From contig CAJUHQ010000031.1 of NCBI GenBank assembly GCA_910586095.1, positions 1-30,402 of the forward strand: DNA of 30,402 nt, read 5' to 3'. Below are positions 1 through 7,247 of this stretch, one piece after another (the stretch's first letter is position 1; every line of letters begins with the position of its first letter). The DNA is from an uncultured Lachnospiraceae bacterium. Lineage in GTDB: Bacteria; Bacillota; Clostridia; Lachnospirales; Lachnospiraceae. Below the pieces are notes generated by a model, which ran no database searches, had not been told where the DNA came from, and saw only the letters and a program-made list of their open reading frames with translations. A program made the translations under genes and the position numbers.

Positions 1-74
1 GCAGAGAGGCATATCAAGGGTATAAACAAGAATGGCAGGAAACAAAAGAAATGATTGATAAATTGCTGAAATAA
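1..74 (+). CDS. C-terminal tail of a probable PadR-family transcriptional regulator (partial)
   Basis: An open frame enters from the left edge and ends at TAA 72-74, giving about 23 residues that finish EMIDKLLK. The tail is charged and helical (a YKQEWQETKE segment), like the end of PadR-family regulators. The next two genes encode a HAAS/DUF1700 protein and a DUF4097 protein. In Firmicutes a PadR regulator, a HAAS membrane protein and a DUF4097 protein commonly sit together in that order, so the assignment rests mostly on context. No DNA-binding domain is visible in the window. Confidence 0.5.
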   Translation, partial: REAYQGYKQEWQETKEMIDKLLK

Positions 75-116
75 ATAGATTCAAGAAGTAGAGATTTGGA
101 AAGAATGAAGAAGAAA

Positions 117-306
117 GTGTGAGAAGAATTTCTAAGGCGTCAAGAAACGCCGCCTAAGAAATACTAAGTCTCACACCAAAGAACGCCAAGAGCAGGCGTT
201 CTTCTCATGGAATGTTTGTGTTGCAAAGCAGCATGACGGGAAGTTTGAAAGTAAACTTTCAAACTATTGATTGGATGCCCACTAAAGTGAGCGGGAGGGA
301 TAAAAT
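117..306 (+). repeat. Hairpin-rich leader between padR-like tail and HAAS gene
   Basis: No ordinary gene lies in 75-306, and the stretch is packed with inverted repeats. Arms GTGTGAGA (117-124) and TCTCACAC (169-176) enclose an inner stem around GGCG/CGCC. AAGAACGCC (179-187) pairs with GGCGTTCTT (195-203). GTTGC (220-224) pairs with GCAGC (228-232) across an AAA loop. AGTTTGAAAGT (242-252) pairs with ACTTTCAAACT (255-265). GCCCACT (277-283) pairs with AGTGAGC (286-292) with one mismatch. The last hairpin is followed at once by the Shine-Dalgarno stretch GGGAGGG (293-299) and ATG 307. The final part (ATTGATT, hairpin, GGGAG, start codon) matches the layout of the leader repeats at 13670-14133. 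Confidence 0.7.
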
Positions 307-310
307 ATGA
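245..310 (+). other. Possible 21-codon leader ORF ending over the next start codon
   Basis: TTG 245 follows a weak GGGAAG and opens a 21-codon frame (second codon AAA) that ends at TGA 308-310. That stop overlaps ATG 307-309 by the ATGA arrangement typical of translational coupling. The frame lies across the two terminal hairpins of the leader. Its coding status is unproven, because the start is TTG and the ORF is very short. It is listed because similar stop/start overlaps recur at 4028-4031 and 13655-13661. Confidence 0.25.
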
Positions 311-999
311 AAGAAAAGATTAAGCAGCACTTTAATAAAATCTTTGCGGATGCGCCCAAGACGCGCAAAGCAATTGACTTAAAGCAGGAAATGCTTCAGA
401 ATGCATTGGATAAGTATGATGATATGGTCAATGATGGATATTCTCAGGAGGATGCCTATCAGAATGTGATCGGTTCTATAGGAGATGTCAGTGAGTTGTT
501 TGTGGAGGTAGAGGAGAAAAATTTACTATTGTTATCAGAAAAGGATAGACGCAAACGTGCGCTTCTTATTGCGGTTGCCGTGGGATTATATATCTTTGCA
601 GGTGTAGCGTTCTTTTTCTTTGCAGCGTTTGATAGTATGTACAATAATTTGTGGGGAAGGTATATTGATTTTAGTACTCTAGGATTTTGTGTGGGAGGGC
701 TAATTTGTATTGCGCCTACCATTATGTTAGTCTATGCGGCAAATATGTATCCAAATTATACCAGAAAGGAAACTCGAAATATGGTGGAGGACTACAAAGA
801 GGTCAAGTATATGAATAATCGCGATAAGGCAGTGAAACATTCTGTCAATACAATTATATGGACAGTAACCGTGGTACTCTACTTTTTGATTAGTTTTGAT
901 ACATATGCATGGCATATTACATGGGTGATTTTTTTAATAGCATGGTGTGTACAGTCTATTGTGGGATTGATATTTAGTTTGCGTTCCGGAAAAAATTAA
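307..999 (+). CDS. HAAS/DUF1700-domain membrane protein
   Basis: 230 residues. The N-terminal ~75 residues are soluble and helical (KEKIKQHF... then DKYDDMVNDGYSQEDAYQNV and IGSIGDVSEL). They match the HAAS signalling domain (DUF1700), which carries a conserved G.s.eeA...l.GdP-like region. Four hydrophobic segments follow: about 80-103, 125-147, 178-194 and 203-222. The start ATG 307 has a strong Shine-Dalgarno GGGAGGG eight bases upstream. The domain usually accompanies PadR regulators and is thought to act in membrane-stress signalling; the precise role here is not known. It is followed after about 60 bases by a DUF4097 protein, so the genes are probably one operon with the regulator upstream. 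Confidence 0.85.
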   Translation: MKEKIKQHFNKIFADAPKTRKAIDLKQEMLQNALDKYDDMVNDGYSQEDAYQNVIGSIGDVSELFVEVEEKNLLLLSEKDRRKRALLIAVAVGLYIFAGVAFFFFAAFDSMYNNLWGRYIDFSTLGFCVGGLICIAPTIMLVYAANMYPNYTRKETRNMVEDYKEVKYMNNRDKAVKHSVNTIIWTVTVVLYFLISFDTYAWHITWVIFLIAWCVQSIVGLIFSLRSGKN

Positions 1000-1061
1000 G
1001 AGACTCTACAACAGTGAAGAAGCCATCTAAAGGTATTTTGAGTTTTAGAAGGGAGGTTCTG

Positions 1062-2261
1062 ATGAGAAATTTAAAGATTAGCTTGATTGTCATATTAGGT
1101 GTAATCATTCTAGGGTTGTGTCGTATCATGGCATGGGGAATGGAGTATGGAAACAGAGGAGGAAGATTTTTTTCGGTAGGAGAAACATACTCAGACATGC
1201 AAGTGGTCTTAGATAAGGAGATTTCCTTAGATGGGATTAGCAATATAGAGATTTTGTACAGTGAAAACAGCAATGACGTGTTTTTTTATGAGTCAGAGGG
1301 TGATACCCTAGTTGTGAAGGAATATGCCAATTATGAGCTAGAGGAGAAAGAGGTTTCTACGGTTGCAATCACAGAGGATACAATAGAGATCAAAGGGCAG
1401 AGGAGAAATCAACAAAATCTTTTTTTTGGTGGTCCATATGGATTTGGATATAGTAGTACAGGATGGGGTTACACGCAAATAGGGTTGCCAGCCTCCTACA
1501 AAGGAAATTTGACCGTTCAGACAATTGGCGGAGATATTCGGTCTGATTGTGACCTGAATATTGATGGTTCCTTTATTGCATCAAGCATTAGTGGAGATAT
1601 GATGCTACCTACGTTATCAGCCAAAAGTGTGACGCTTACATCTACTAGCGGGGATTTGAATACTGGAAAAAAGATCAGTATAACAAGCAATGGAACTGGT
1701 GAGATTACGATATCGACTACAAGCGGAGATGTGCACGCAGAATTTTTGTCAGGTAAAACGACGATTACATCTACAAGTGGCGATATTTCGGTGGAAAAAA
1801 TGGATGGAGATGTATCAGTAAGCACTACGAGCGGAGACGTGAAAATTTTGGATGGAAGTGGAAGAAGAAGTATCTATACTTCCTCTGGGCAAATAATCAT
1901 GAAGAATATAGATGACTTTTTTGATATTAATGGCTCCAGCGCAGAGGTGGTAGTGGAGGCTAAAAGGGGAGAAGGTAAAGTAGTGACTTCTAGTGGTGAT
2001 GTGCGAGTTGAATTGTCACAATTGACGGGAAATCTTGAGATTGAAACAGTTAGTGGCGAGGTGGTGACTTGTCTTTCCAATGACAGTTCATTTGAGTTTA
2101 AAGCCGATACTACTAGTGGGGATATCAATACATTTTTTGATGATGATCTTTCTTTCTCTAAAAAAGGCAACAGCGCCCAAGGGAGTGTTGGCACAATGGA
2201 ACCAGGATATATGGTGCAGATTCACACTATCAGCGGAGATGTGAGGGTGACAGAACAATAA
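1062..2261 (+). CDS. DUF4097-family beta-repeat surface/envelope protein
   Basis: 399 residues from ATG 1062, chosen because GGGAGG (1051-1056) lies five bases upstream; an in-frame GTG at 1014 has no good ribosome site. One hydrophobic segment (about residues 5-22, LKISLIVILGVIILGLC) acts as a signal anchor. A short GGPYGFGYSSTG stretch follows. From roughly residue 140 to the end, the protein is built from short beta repeats, each carrying a T/S-S-G-D motif (TTSGDV, TSTSGDI, TVSGEV, TISGDV). This is the DUF4097 'adhesin' right-handed beta fold. Members are membrane-anchored, face outside and are usually encoded beside PadR/HAAS genes; LiaG belongs to the same broad family. A molecular function is not established. 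A strong terminator follows. Confidence 0.88.
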   Translation: MRNLKISLIVILGVIILGLCRIMAWGMEYGNRGGRFFSVGETYSDMQVVLDKEISLDGISNIEILYSENSNDVFFYESEGDTLVVKEYANYELEEKEVSTVAITEDTIEIKGQRRNQQNLFFGGPYGFGYSSTGWGYTQIGLPASYKGNLTVQTIGGDIRSDCDLNIDGSFIASSISGDMMLPTLSAKSVTLTSTSGDLNTGKKISITSNGTGEITISTTSGDVHAEFLSGKTTITSTSGDISVEKMDGDVSVSTTSGDVKILDGSGRRSIYTSSGQIIMKNIDDFFDINGSSAEVVVEAKRGEGKVVTSSGDVRVELSQLTGNLEIETVSGEVVTCLSNDSSFEFKADTTSGDINTFFDDDLSFSKKGNSAQGSVGTMEPGYMVQIHTISGDVRVTEQ

Positions 2262-2294
2262 ACTGTTTTGATGTGGAAATAAGATTGACAATAT

Positions 2295-2341
2295 AAAAAA
2301 TTCCGAAATCTAATAGATTATAGTAGATTTCGGAATTTTTT
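2295..2341. terminator. Bidirectional intrinsic terminator
   Basis: The arms AAAAAATTCCGAAATCTA (2295-2312) and TAGATTTCGGAATTTTTT (2324-2341) are perfect inverted repeats around an 11-base loop. There is a T-run on the plus strand and an A-run (T-run on minus) on the other side. It lies between the convergent DUF4097 gene (+) and lipoprotein gene (-) and can serve both. Confidence 0.9.
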
Positions 2342-2414
2342 GTGCGTAGCGAGTAAAAAGTTTTTCTTAGTCCATTACATACATCTACTCCAAAATAAGA
2401 ACGCCAGTTTGGTA

Positions 2415-4031
2415 TTAACCCACATATGGGATCATGTCAAAGTATTCATATTCTGAGACGCCATTGATATAGTGTTGCCATTCATCTTCTTGGAATGTGT
2501 ATTGAATCGTACCTTCTTGTCCATCATCCGTGACAAAATATACTGTGTCAATATTGTTAGATCCTGTGATTGTGATGGTTTGTCCAACAGGAAGAGTGGT
2601 TTCATTGTCGTCTATCGTAACAGGAAGCTCGCGGGTTATCAACAAAGGATAAGAGGAATTAATGTGAAAGATGGCTTCGGACTGAGTGAGGGTTCCATTT
2701 GTATCAATCTCATAGGTCATACAAGCTGCATAGGTACCTAATACATCGATCTGAACCCATAGTTCTATGCTATCTGTGCTAATGTGTTTGCCAGTCATTC
2801 GTGCACCTTGGATCTCACCACATTTTTGAACTTGATTGTTTGCAATCGTATACAAAACAGTGACATAATCATCAGAAGCATAGTCTGCACTCATCAACAG
2901 CATACTCTTATCTTGTATAGACCGAATAACATATGCGTCAATAAAACGCTCACACTCTACAGATTCGTCGCTAGCTGTGCCAGAAATCAAGGTAATTCCA
3001 CCAAATTCAAAGTCGTCTTGGATCACTTCTACCATGACAGGGGAAGTATCTCCTACAAAAGAAGAGATGTCAACATTTTCTGATACATGGGCAACAAATT
3101 TTCCATCAGATGGCAAATATCGCGTATCCATATACGATCCAAACTGTGCATAAGGAAGTGTCACTTGTGCCTCTCCCATTTCGTAAGAGCCTATTTCGTA
3201 AGGCTTGTATACAACTACAATGCCAGAGGCATCTAGGTAATAGTTTGATAAAGTCTCATCTGTCCAGCGTTCTGCAACATAATCTGCATAATTATCATAA
3301 AGCTGGTCTTGATATTTTTCTTGTAATTCTTGGATAATATAATCGGTTGCCGCTTCGTAGAAGCTGGTAGGATCGAGTACTAGATCGCTAATGTCAAGTT
3401 CTGTTCCACTTTCTACGTCATAAGTAAATCCAGTAATACCATAATAGTCACGCGCACTGCCAAAGGAGCCTCTGCTCATCGATATAAGGCTTAGGACAGA
3501 TGCGTCTATCCGACCGATAAAGAGTTCTTCCTCCATAGCATAATTATGAAATGGTGTGTTGGGGTCTAGACTATTGTATTGTTCTCTAACAGCATTGATA
3601 AGAGGTTCCACAAAACTATAGGCAGCACTTGTCTTACCATCCCACCTGCTCAAGGAAGTGGCTAGATTATCAAAACCTTCGTTTGTGACGGTTACAATAG
3701 CGTAATTTTCTTCTAACAAAAAAGTTTTATTGTCTTCTGTGTACCAGTTTGTTGTTTTTTGTTCGATAAGAACCTGTGGAATCGTATCATTTATGATAGT
3801 GGGATTGTCTTGGGTAGGTTCTTGTTCAGAGGAAGGTGTTTTAGGAAGTTGTGTTTCGGGTTCTGTGGATTGTTCGGTTTGGGCTATGGAGGATTCAATG
3901 GTAGCATGGTCAAGTTTTTCATCAACTGCTGGCGCAGTCTCCTTTTGCTTTCCTGTGCAACCTCCTACTAACAGGGCACAGGTGATTGTGGCGGCCATAA
4001 GAAAGTGCCTGCCTTGTATGTGTTTTTTCAT
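2415..4031 (-). CDS. Secreted lipoprotein with DUF4163/DUF3298 (RsiV-like) domain
   Basis: 538 residues. The N-terminus is a lipoprotein signal peptide: basic MKKHIQGRH, a hydrophobic core, then the lipobox LVGGC with Cys25 as the likely lipidated residue. A linker rich in Glu, Thr, Pro and Gln runs to about residue 85. Residues ~90-300 look like the DUF4163-DUF3298 pair seen in RsiV-type proteins: TVTNEGFDNLA, then GTELDISDLVLDP and a Y-x-x-YEIGSYEMGEAQVTLPY region. In that family the domain binds lysozyme or other envelope ligands. Here there is no sigma-factor gene next door and no cytoplasmic anti-sigma region, so a role in sigma control is not supported. The C-terminal ~230 residues are beta-rich and unrecognised. 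GGAGGC lies five bases before the ATG. Confidence 0.8.
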   Translation of the reverse strand: MKKHIQGRHFLMAATITCALLVGGCTGKQKETAPAVDEKLDHATIESSIAQTEQSTEPETQLPKTPSSEQEPTQDNPTIINDTIPQVLIEQKTTNWYTEDNKTFLLEENYAIVTVTNEGFDNLATSLSRWDGKTSAAYSFVEPLINAVREQYNSLDPNTPFHNYAMEEELFIGRIDASVLSLISMSRGSFGSARDYYGITGFTYDVESGTELDISDLVLDPTSFYEAATDYIIQELQEKYQDQLYDNYADYVAERWTDETLSNYYLDASGIVVVYKPYEIGSYEMGEAQVTLPYAQFGSYMDTRYLPSDGKFVAHVSENVDISSFVGDTSPVMVEVIQDDFEFGGITLISGTASDESVECERFIDAYVIRSIQDKSMLLMSADYASDDYVTVLYTIANNQVQKCGEIQGARMTGKHISTDSIELWVQIDVLGTYAACMTYEIDTNGTLTQSEAIFHINSSYPLLITRELPVTIDDNETTLPVGQTITITGSNNIDTVYFVTDDGQEGTIQYTFQEDEWQHYINGVSEYEYFDMIPYVG

Positions 4032-4123
4032 AAGTGCCTCCTTTTTAAGTTCCGCATCTTCCCATTTGATATCATACAGGAAGATGCTGTTTTTAAGTTC
4101 CGCATCTTCCCATTTGATACCAT
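4028..4123 (-). other. Possible 31-codon leader ORF through the 48-bp repeats
   Basis: On the minus strand ATG 4123 opens a frame of 31 codons that runs through both 48-bp repeat copies (48 = 16 codons, so the frame is kept). It stops at TGA 4030-4028, overlapping the lipoprotein start ATG 4031-4029 as ATGA. The peptide is basic and repeats SNGKMRNLK. No Shine-Dalgarno precedes its ATG, so translation is doubtful. Confidence 0.2.
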
Positions 4124-4137
4124 ACAGGAAGATGCTG
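4042..4137 (-). repeat. Two tandem copies of a 48-bp hairpin repeat in the lipoprotein leader
   Basis: Copies at 4042-4089 and 4090-4137 differ at a single base. Each contains the hairpin arms GCATCTTCC (4054-4062) and GGAAGATGC (4079-4087), repeated 48 bases on. On the minus strand each copy ends GGAACTTAAAAA, which in the copy nearest the gene runs straight into the ribosome site GGAGG and the start codon at 4031. The array therefore forms the immediate 5' untranslated leader of the lipoprotein gene. Confidence 0.9.
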
Positions 4138-4550
4138 TTTTTTAATAATCGTTGCTATTTTTTAGATGGATTTTGATGCGACGTATTTTTGTACTTAAAC
4201 AGTTTACCCTTTTATGGCGTGAAAATCAATATACTATTAAAAATTGTACAGTGAGTAAGTAATAATATTCAAAATGTGTATTTTGGACAGTTTGCGTATT
4301 GTATTTGTTGCGTTTTCTGTAGATTAGCAAAATTTTAACAGAAACTGTTGGTAGAATATAAATAAAAAATTGGAAAAATTTGCCAATAGGTACTGTAGTA
4401 CCTACATCTTGTGTCAATATTTTGTAAAATAATGTCAGAATAAGGGTAACAATGTAGTCGTTTTATATTGGGCGGTTATAAAAGAGTTATCGTATAGGGA
4501 CCATAACGAAACGGGTACAAGGATGTAACATTTGAGGGAGTCATCCCCAA
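4138..4550. other. Divergent intergenic region with an 18-bp palindrome
   Basis: About 410 AT-rich bases lie between the divergent lipoprotein (-) and XRE/two-component (+) genes, so promoters for both must be here. I could not pick either with confidence. The clearest element is a perfect palindrome, TAGGTACT (4387-4394) and AGTACCTA (4397-4404) around GT. It is a plausible operator for the adjacent XRE or LytTR regulator. No gene is seen. Confidence 0.45.
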
Positions 4551-4838
4551 TTGTTTTTCACATTGTCAGAAAAATTGTGTGATGGAGTGATAAATTTGCG
4601 TATACAGGAAGCTACAGCCGTGCGTATTAACAAACTCTGTAAAGAAAGGCATATTACACTAAACAAACTTGCATATTTATCAGCGCTGTCACCGGGAGCT
4701 TTAAGACATATTATGAACGGAAGGACGAAGGCAACCACGTTGTCTACAATTCAAAAGGTATGTGATGGTTTAGATATTTCTGTGGCAGATTTCTTTTCAG
4801 ATAGTTTATTTGTAGATATTGATCCCGAGATTCAATAA
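4551..4838 (+). CDS. Small XRE-family helix-turn-helix regulator
   Basis: Up to 95 residues. The core is a complete Cro/CI helix-turn-helix: VRINKLCKERHITLNKLAYLS, then LSPGALRHIMNGR and TTLSTIQKVCDGLDIS, ending ADFF as in the common small Lachnospiraceae XRE proteins. The start is uncertain. TTG 4551 has GAGGGAG ten bases upstream. GTG 4587 or TTG 4596 would begin at I-N-L-R-I-Q-E-A, closer to where such proteins usually start. It lies about 120 bases before the response regulator gene on the same strand and could control that operon or itself through the palindrome at 4387-4404. Target genes cannot be read from sequence. Confidence 0.8.
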   Translation: MFFTLSEKLCDGVINLRIQEATAVRINKLCKERHITLNKLAYLSALSPGALRHIMNGRTKATTLSTIQKVCDGLDISVADFFSDSLFVDIDPEIQ

Positions 4839-4957
4839 TGGTTCTTGGCGGCCTGTGATTGCGCTGTTAGGTGCTTTAGTCCAGAATTCTAGCGGCATTG
4901 CGTGAAAACAGTGTGCAAAAGATAGAAAAAGATAGAATGTTATCGGGAAAGCTGTGT

Positions 4958-5686
4958 ATGAAAAAGCATATATTAATAATTGAAGATAATAAGGCTTGCA
5001 CCGATACGCTGGTAAAGATCACAAAGGAATGTGATTCTACTAGCGTTATTTTTTGCGCGGATACTATACAAAAAGCTTATCAGACAGCAATGGAAATGCC
5101 TATTGATTTGTTCCTCGTGGATATTATATTGGGAAAAGAACCTGGAGACGTATCTGGGATGACGTTTGTCAATCATATTAGAGAGGTGAAACGCTATCAA
5201 TTTGTTCCAATTATTTTTGTGACTTCTCTGGAAGATTATAAAATGAGTGCATATGATACACTGCATTGTTATCAATATATTGAAAAGCCTTTTGACATCA
5301 AACAGGTACGTGAAACCATTTTGTCTGCACTAGAGTTTCCATGTGTCTATGAAAACAGCAATCGCTTTTTTCAGTATAGAAAAGACAAGATTATCTATAA
5401 CATTGATACCAATAACTTAGTATATGCATCGTATGAAGCACGTATCATGCAATTGCATATGGAGCAGGAGACTGTGCAGGTACCTTATTTGACATGCAGG
5501 GCAATGATGGGAAGACTCAATGCCATGTACTTTCTAAAATGTAACAGAAATACGATCATCAACCGCAGATATATTGATTATATCGATCAGACGAATCGAT
5601 ATGTAGGAATGACAAACGGGAAAGTGTTGGAAATTGGGAGTGTACTAAAGAAAAGCTTTTTGCGCGAGTTAGGTTATGACCATTAA
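4958..5686 (+). CDS. LytTR-family response regulator (AgrA/LytR type)
   Basis: 242 residues from ATG 4958 (MKKHILIIEDN); in-frame starts exist upstream at 4898 (GTG) and 4937 (ATG), but the receiver domain begins at 4958. The receiver domain occupies about 1-120: acidic IIEDN at the N-terminus, phospho-acceptor Asp55 in LFLVDII, a T in IIFVTS, and the switch Lys in IEKPF. A LytTR DNA-binding domain follows to the end (FLKCNRNTIINRRYIDYI, then a RYVGMTNGKVLEIG strand pair). LytTR regulators typically bind direct repeats upstream of quorum-sensing, bacteriocin or cell-envelope genes. It overlaps the kinase gene by 11 bases, so the two are translationally coupled and form one two-component system. 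Confidence 0.92.
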   Translation: MKKHILIIEDNKACTDTLVKITKECDSTSVIFCADTIQKAYQTAMEMPIDLFLVDIILGKEPGDVSGMTFVNHIREVKRYQFVPIIFVTSLEDYKMSAYDTLHCYQYIEKPFDIKQVRETILSALEFPCVYENSNRFFQYRKDKIIYNIDTNNLVYASYEARIMQLHMEQETVQVPYLTCRAMMGRLNAMYFLKCNRNTIINRRYIDYIDQTNRYVGMTNGKVLEIGSVLKKSFLRELGYDH

Positions 5687-6644
5687 GGAGGCAGGGATAT
5701 CATGGGGATGTATGGTGATCTTATTGTGTGTGGTCAACCTAGTTACCTTTTTCATGATTCTATTTCGGAAACGTCTTTTTCGCAGTAGTCGTATAGGCAG
5801 TTTTAAAGGCAGCAAACTGCTTGTAGAAATTATTCTAACTATTTTGGTTTTGATTGATTATCTCAATATTTATAAAGGAGCATATTTTTTTGATGTCTAT
5901 TCATCCATTCAATTGCTCTCTCAAATACTAGGGATGGCAGCAGTACTAATTTTGTGGACTGGAATGGAATATGACAGAAAAAACAAAGAAGATGAACTGC
6001 GAATGTATGAACTATATAATCGTGCATATGAGGACACGGTTCAGGCCATAAGGATGCGCCAGCATGAGTTTGAAAATCATCTGAATGCGATCTTGTGTCT
6101 GGGAAATACAATTGATAATTATCAGGAGCTGGTTTTGGCACAGAAGGAGTACTGTATGAATATGATTCAACAAAACAATTCAAATAAGATTTTGAAACTT
6201 GGAGTGGAACCTGTCATTACAGGATTTTTATATACTAAAATTTCATTGGCTGAAAGTCTAGGAATCGATGTGCAGTGTGAGGTACATACAATAGAAACAA
6301 AACGGATTGTAAAAACGTATGACTTGATAGAAATGATTGGAATTTTGTTTGACAATGCAATTGACGCGCTCAAGGAGTATGAGAATCCTAAAATTCGCGT
6401 TCGCCTAGTCTGGGATGAACAAATGGGCTTTGTTGTGGAAATTGCTAATACCAGTAGAATATTTAAAAATTCGGAACTCGAGAAATTCTGTGAATATGGA
6501 TATAGTAGCAAGGGAGCAGAAAGAGGTTTAGGATTGGCGCGACTCAAGATGGTGGTTGACAAAAATAATGCTGCGTTATCTATTCAAAATGAAACCATAG
6601 AAGAGAGAAATTATCTGTGCTTTAGAATTGTGCTTGGCAGGTAG
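5676..6644 (+). CDS. GHKL-domain sensor histidine kinase (AgrC-like)
   Basis: 322 residues starting inside the end of the regulator gene (ATG 5676, overlap 11 bases); M13 (5712) is an alternative start. Three hydrophobic segments (about 9-30, 47-66, 76-97) form a short membrane sensor, fewer than the six or seven of classical AgrC. The dimerisation/phospho-acceptor region is MRQHEFENHLNAI around residues 128-139. The GHKL ATPase domain has the N box DNAIDA and G box RGLGLARLKMV. It most likely phosphorylates the LytTR regulator encoded just upstream. No peptide pheromone gene is visible nearby, so the signal is unknown. A hairpin follows at 6674. Confidence 0.9.
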   Translation: MTIKEAGISWGCMVILLCVVNLVTFFMILFRKRLFRSSRIGSFKGSKLLVEIILTILVLIDYLNIYKGAYFFDVYSSIQLLSQILGMAAVLILWTGMEYDRKNKEDELRMYELYNRAYEDTVQAIRMRQHEFENHLNAILCLGNTIDNYQELVLAQKEYCMNMIQQNNSNKILKLGVEPVITGFLYTKISLAESLGIDVQCEVHTIETKRIVKTYDLIEMIGILFDNAIDALKEYENPKIRVRLVWDEQMGFVVEIANTSRIFKNSELEKFCEYGYSSKGAERGLGLARLKMVVDKNNAALSIQNETIEERNYLCFRIVLGR

Positions 6645-6673
6645 GTTACTATTCAGCCATACCCATTCATAAG

Positions 6674-6700
6674 TTGTCGGATTTTACAATCTGACAATTC
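6674..6700 (+). terminator. Probable terminator of the two-component operon
   Basis: TTGTCGGATT (6674-6683) and AATCTGACAA (6688-6697) form a 10-bp stem with one G-T pair and a four-base loop. The downstream T content is modest (TTCATTTT). Confidence 0.55.
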
Positions 6701-6722
6701 ATTTTGGCTATCTAGAAATTGC

Positions 6723-6752
6723 TTGACAAGTGGCAAATTCGTGCGCTATACT
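6723..6752 (+). promoter_or_regulatory. Sigma-A-type promoter upstream of the ileS leader
   Basis: TTGACA (6723-6728) and TATACT (6747-6752) are separated by 18 bases. The predicted transcription start is about 6759, just at the first arm of the hairpin 6758-6816. Confidence 0.75.
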
Positions 6753-6757
6753 AATAC

Positions 6758-6816
6758 AAAACTCCAATATTTTTAGTAGAGTAGCATTGTGGGATGCGGC
6801 TTGTAGAGGAGTTTTT
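6758..6816 (+). ncRNA. Hairpin at the predicted 5' end, possible short RNA or attenuator ahead of the T-box
   Basis: AAAACTCC (6758-6765) pairs with GGAGTTTT (6808-6815), followed by a further T and then ACAG. Between them GCAT (6784-6787) and ATGC (6794-6797) can form an inner hairpin. A transcript starting at about 6759 and ending at the T-run would be about 60 nt. Alternatively this is simply extra structure at the start of the ileS leader. No family was recognised. Confidence 0.3.
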
Positions 6817-6834
6817 ACAGATAAACTTTCTATC

Positions 6835-7115
6835 ATAAAATAAATGTAGCAAAGGCAATGACGAAGACAGTAGTTTTAATGGAAAAAGCCACAGAGAGCC
6901 GCGAATGGTGTGAAACGGCGCGAGTATCCTTAAGATGAAAATCCCTTCTAAGCTTCAGTCCGAATCGTGTATTTTTTGCACGTAGTAGAGGCTGACGTGT
7001 TCTCGCGTTATGGGAGGCGGTATAAAACTACACAATTAGTAGCGTGTGGGGAGTACTTGTATTTAGGTGGTATTATATAAGGCTTTTATCCTATTTACGG
7101 ATAAGAGTCTTTTTT
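6835..7115 (+). promoter_or_regulatory. T-box riboswitch controlling ileS
   Basis: This has the typical T-box layout. Stem I contains GCAAAGGCAATGACGAAGAC (from about 6850), then the AG-bulge segment CAGAGAGCCG and the distal loop GGTGTGAAACGGC (about 6892-6919). A GAAAATCCC segment at 6937-6945 fits a specifier loop, with ATC (6941-6943) as an Ile codon. The T-box sequence proper is TTTAGGTGGTATTA (about 7062-7075). It overlaps an antiterminator and is followed by the terminator hairpin at 7081-7109. Uncharged tRNA-Ile would stabilise the antiterminator and raise IleS expression. The specifier call is by alignment to the usual layout, not by folding. Confidence 0.92.
7081..7115 (+). terminator. 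Regulated terminator of the ileS T-box
   Basis: GGCTTTTATCC (7081-7091) pairs with GGATAAGAGTC (7099-7109), allowing G-T pairs, followed by TTTTTT. It is mutually exclusive with the antiterminator formed by the T-box sequence just upstream. Confidence 0.9.
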
Positions 7116-7247
7116 ATGCACAGACCTGTGCAGAGGAAATATGCCCTGGGATATTTGATTGCAAAGTCCTATGCAGAAGAACAAGTCATAAAAGTGACAC
7201 ATCCCTACTCAGCTTAAAAAGATCAGGCAAAGAAAAGGAGTGAAAGT

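Noticed and set aside
1014..1061. Extended N-terminus of the DUF4097 protein from GTG 1014
   Set aside because: There is no ribosome site before 1014, while GGGAGG sits ideally before ATG 1062, and the extension precedes the signal anchor.
3730..4176. Plus-strand ORF of about 148 codons with a Ser/Cys-rich protein
   Set aside because: It lies opposite the lipoprotein signal peptide and linker and the 48-bp repeats. Its composition is a complement artefact and it lacks a ribosome site.
5676..6644. Full Agr-type quorum-sensing locus
   Set aside because: No AgrB protease or AgrD propeptide gene was found on either strand around the kinase, so only a two-component system is claimed.
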